The translations under genes were made by a program, and so were the position numbers. This document shows, one piece after another, positions 62,569 through 64,000 of a DNA stretch of 64,000 nt (position 1 is its first letter; every line of letters begins with the position of its first letter). This DNA is from an uncultured Isosphaeraceae bacterium (lineage in GTDB: Bacteria; Planctomycetota; Planctomycetia; Isosphaerales; Isosphaeraceae): NCBI GenBank assembly GCA_945957605.1, contig CAMFLR010000016.1, forward strand, positions 1 through 64,000, read 5' to 3'. Below the pieces are notes generated by a model, which was not told the origin of the DNA, searched no databases, and saw only the letters and a program-made list of their open reading frames with translations.

Positions 62569-64000
62569 TCAAGGAATCGCGTCGGTAATGATCGCGAACG
62601 ATTCTTCGTGGCGGACCTGGAAGTCCGCGTCGGACATCATCGAGTACTGAATGACGCCCTGGGCCTGGTAGAGGTACGGGTTCGCGAGAACCTCGATACC
62701 GCCCCACTGAGCGAGGATTGCGTCGGCCCACATCGCGAGGATGAGCGCAGAGCAGCCGCCGCTAGTCGTGCCCTTCGTGAGATTCTTGGGAACCTGCGTT
62801 GTGGACCAGATGCCAAGCCCGTCAGTCTCGGCAACCTGACCTTCCGCTGCATTGCTGCCGCCGCGACCGGTGGCAATGTACTCGGGGAACGTCGAACCAA
62901 TCTTCGCCGTCTTCTTCATCGAGCCGATTAGAGTCGGGTTCGAGAGGAAGCGGAGCTCATCAGTTGCGGCGTTGTAATTCTGAATCTGGGCCTGCATTCC
63001 GGTGATCGTGCCCCACGTCATCGTTCCGCCATTCGTGCCGAGAGCGAGTCCGGCCGAATTGGTTTGGATGGTCGTGTTCTGCAAGATCCCCAACGGCTGA
63101 TTGCTCGAACCGCTCCCATTGATGCCGGCCGCATCAAGGCCACGAGCAAACACCTTCGCCATGTCGTCACGGAGAAGCTGTTCGCCGTTGACGCTCGACT
63201 GAAGCAAGAATCGCCGCGTGACCTGGTTGAGCACTTGCACCGTTTTATTGGTGAAGTTCACCATTTGCGCGATGCTCGGGTTGTTGCTCGACGGAGCCGA
63301 GGAACCCGACGTCATTTCACCGTTCCACGTCACCGCCCCTGCGGTATCCTGACGAGGAATCGAGAACTTGCCGCCGTCCATTTCCGTCCAGAACTGGACG
63401 CCGAGACTTCGCAGCACGAGCTGAGCACGAAGGATCTCGATGAACGGAAGTTCGGGCCGAACAAAGATTGCGCCTGTACTCGTCGACGCGGCGACGTCGC
63501 GTAAGTAATGAGGCGAGACCTCGTTCGCGTCTACCCTGATCCTTGAGCGGTACGTGATACCCGGAACGTCGGCGTAAAGCAGATTGCCGTGCATGTCGCA
63601 CTCGGCGCCGGTCGGAATCAGAATTCCGTCGGTCTGCTTACGGTAGACGTGCTGCAAGTCGTCCGACAGCTCGGTTTCGAGGCAGCGGCCATACTTGCCG
63701 GGATACGCGGCCGCAAGGATCGCACGACGCATGCTGTAAACATGCTTCTTCGTGTGAACCGCCGGCGAGTCGCGTTGCCAGTGCCGGAACTTCGGCGTGG
63801 ATCGTCCGCGACGACTGGCCTCCCGCTTGTGAGGCTTCCGGCTCGAACGCGACCGCTTATCCTTGTCGCCGTCCTCGTCGTCATCCTCGTCATCGCGGTC
63901 TTCTTCGTCCTCGTCTTCGTCATCGCGGTCTTCGTCCTTGTCGCCGTCCTCGTCGTCATCCTCGTCATCGTCCCGAGCGGCATCGAGCGCATCAATGCGT
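62569..64000 (-). CDS. HK97-type major capsid protein, 5' end beyond the window
   Basis: The C-terminal 387 residues from M at 63732 (TYRSRIRVDANEVSPHYLRD, VNGEQLLRDDMAKVFARGLD, GGIEVLANPYLY) match HK97-fold capsid proteins. The frame stays open upstream to the window edge, encoding about 90 more residues: a strongly acidic run made of D and E with some R and K (about 63862-63975), then RSRSSRKPHKREASRRGR. This is likely the N-terminal delta/scaffold region, removed by a protease. The true start lies outside the window. Confidence 0.85.
   Translation of the reverse strand, partial: RIDALDAARDDDEDDDEDGDKDEDRDDEDEDEEDRDDEDDDEDGDKDKRSRSSRKPHKREASRRGRSTPKFRHWQRDSPAVHTKKHVYSMRRAILAAAYPGKYGRCLETELSDDLQHVYRKQTDGILIPTGAECDMHGNLLYADVPGITYRSRIRVDANEVSPHYLRDVAASTSTGAIFVRPELPFIEILRAQLVLRSLGVQFWTEMDGGKFSIPRQDTAGAVTWNGEMTSGSSAPSSNNPSIAQMVNFTNKTVQVLNQVTRRFLLQSSVNGEQLLRDDMAKVFARGLDAAGINGSGSSNQPLGILQNTTIQTNSAGLALGTNGGTMTWGTITGMQAQIQNYNAATDELRFLSNPTLIGSMKKTAKIGSTFPEYIATGRGGSNAAEGQVAETDGLGIWSTTQVPKNLTKGTTSGGCSALILAMWADAILAQWGGIEVLANPYLYQAQGVIQYSMMSDADFQVRHEESFAIITDAIP

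Noticed and set aside
63618..63995. Open frame (125 residues) over the acidic capsid region
   Set aside because: It is a low-complexity Thr/Arg shadow of the acidic coding run; the capsid frame explains the DNA.

Overview
The window looks like a planctomycete (Planctomycetota) chromosome, judged by eye from the protein repertoire and GC-rich coding: a Tat-exported prenyltransferase-repeat protein, DUF4337, DUF1697 and CHAD proteins, many small secreted lipoproteins, and a phoH-pgpH-ybeY-cnnM cluster. No genus can be assigned. About 39.2 kb is chromosomal; the rest (39.2 kb to the window end) is the left and middle part of a siphovirus-type prophage whose far end lies outside the window.

Chromosomal part. 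0.1-7.6 kb: peptidases of families M14, M29 and M28 and exported proteins, with two related ~190-bp MITE-like elements at 4130-4319 and 7602-7790. 7.8-11.8 kb: a three-gene ABC importer operon whose ATPase has lost most catalytic motifs. 11.9-14.4 kb: small proteins of unknown function and a lipoprotein with an ExbD-like domain. 14.7-19.1 kb: carA, then purA-uppS-cdsA. 19.1-26.7 kb, leftward: a CHAD protein, an internally duplicated secreted protein and the phoH-pgpH-ybeY-cnnM operon. 27-30.3 kb: lipoprotein, DUF1697, DUF4337, a glycosyltransferase and a zinc-ribbon protein. 30.6-31.7 kb: rpsL and rpsG, not followed by fusA or tuf. 31.8-39.2 kb: secreted proteins, a TIM-barrel sugar isomerase-like protein and a DUF4349 lipoprotein.

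Prophage. The left end is a 47-nt 3' fragment of a tRNA-Lys(CTT) gene (39207-39253), followed on the minus strand by integrase, an excisionase-like protein, small ORFs, a DnaB helicase and a replication-initiator-like gene containing five 21-bp iterons, which are candidate origin sequences arranged as in lambda O. Small early genes and a rightward repressor form a putative immunity switch near 46 kb. A rightward cargo block (46.9-49.5 kb) encodes a zinc-ribbon membrane protein, a secreted thermonuclease, and a secreted protein sharing the nuclease's C-terminal Cys/His domain. A leftward cargo block (49.5-51.5 kb) holds a frame-disrupted YpsA-like gene and two unrecognised genes. From 51.7 kb to the end the structural operon is read leftwards: HK97-type capsid (its acidic N-terminal part runs off the window), connector and head-closure proteins, gp10-like protein, a LamG/repeat/tail-terminator-like fusion, tail tube, tail-assembly chaperones joined by a probable -1 frameshift, tape measure and distal tail proteins. 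Terminase, portal and protease are expected beyond 64 kb. No lysis genes were recognised.

Most notable: the frameshift site, the iterons inside the initiator gene, the ABC ATPase with degenerate motifs, the LamG/repeat/terminator fusion, the cargo block, and the unexpected orientation of the tRNA fragment.
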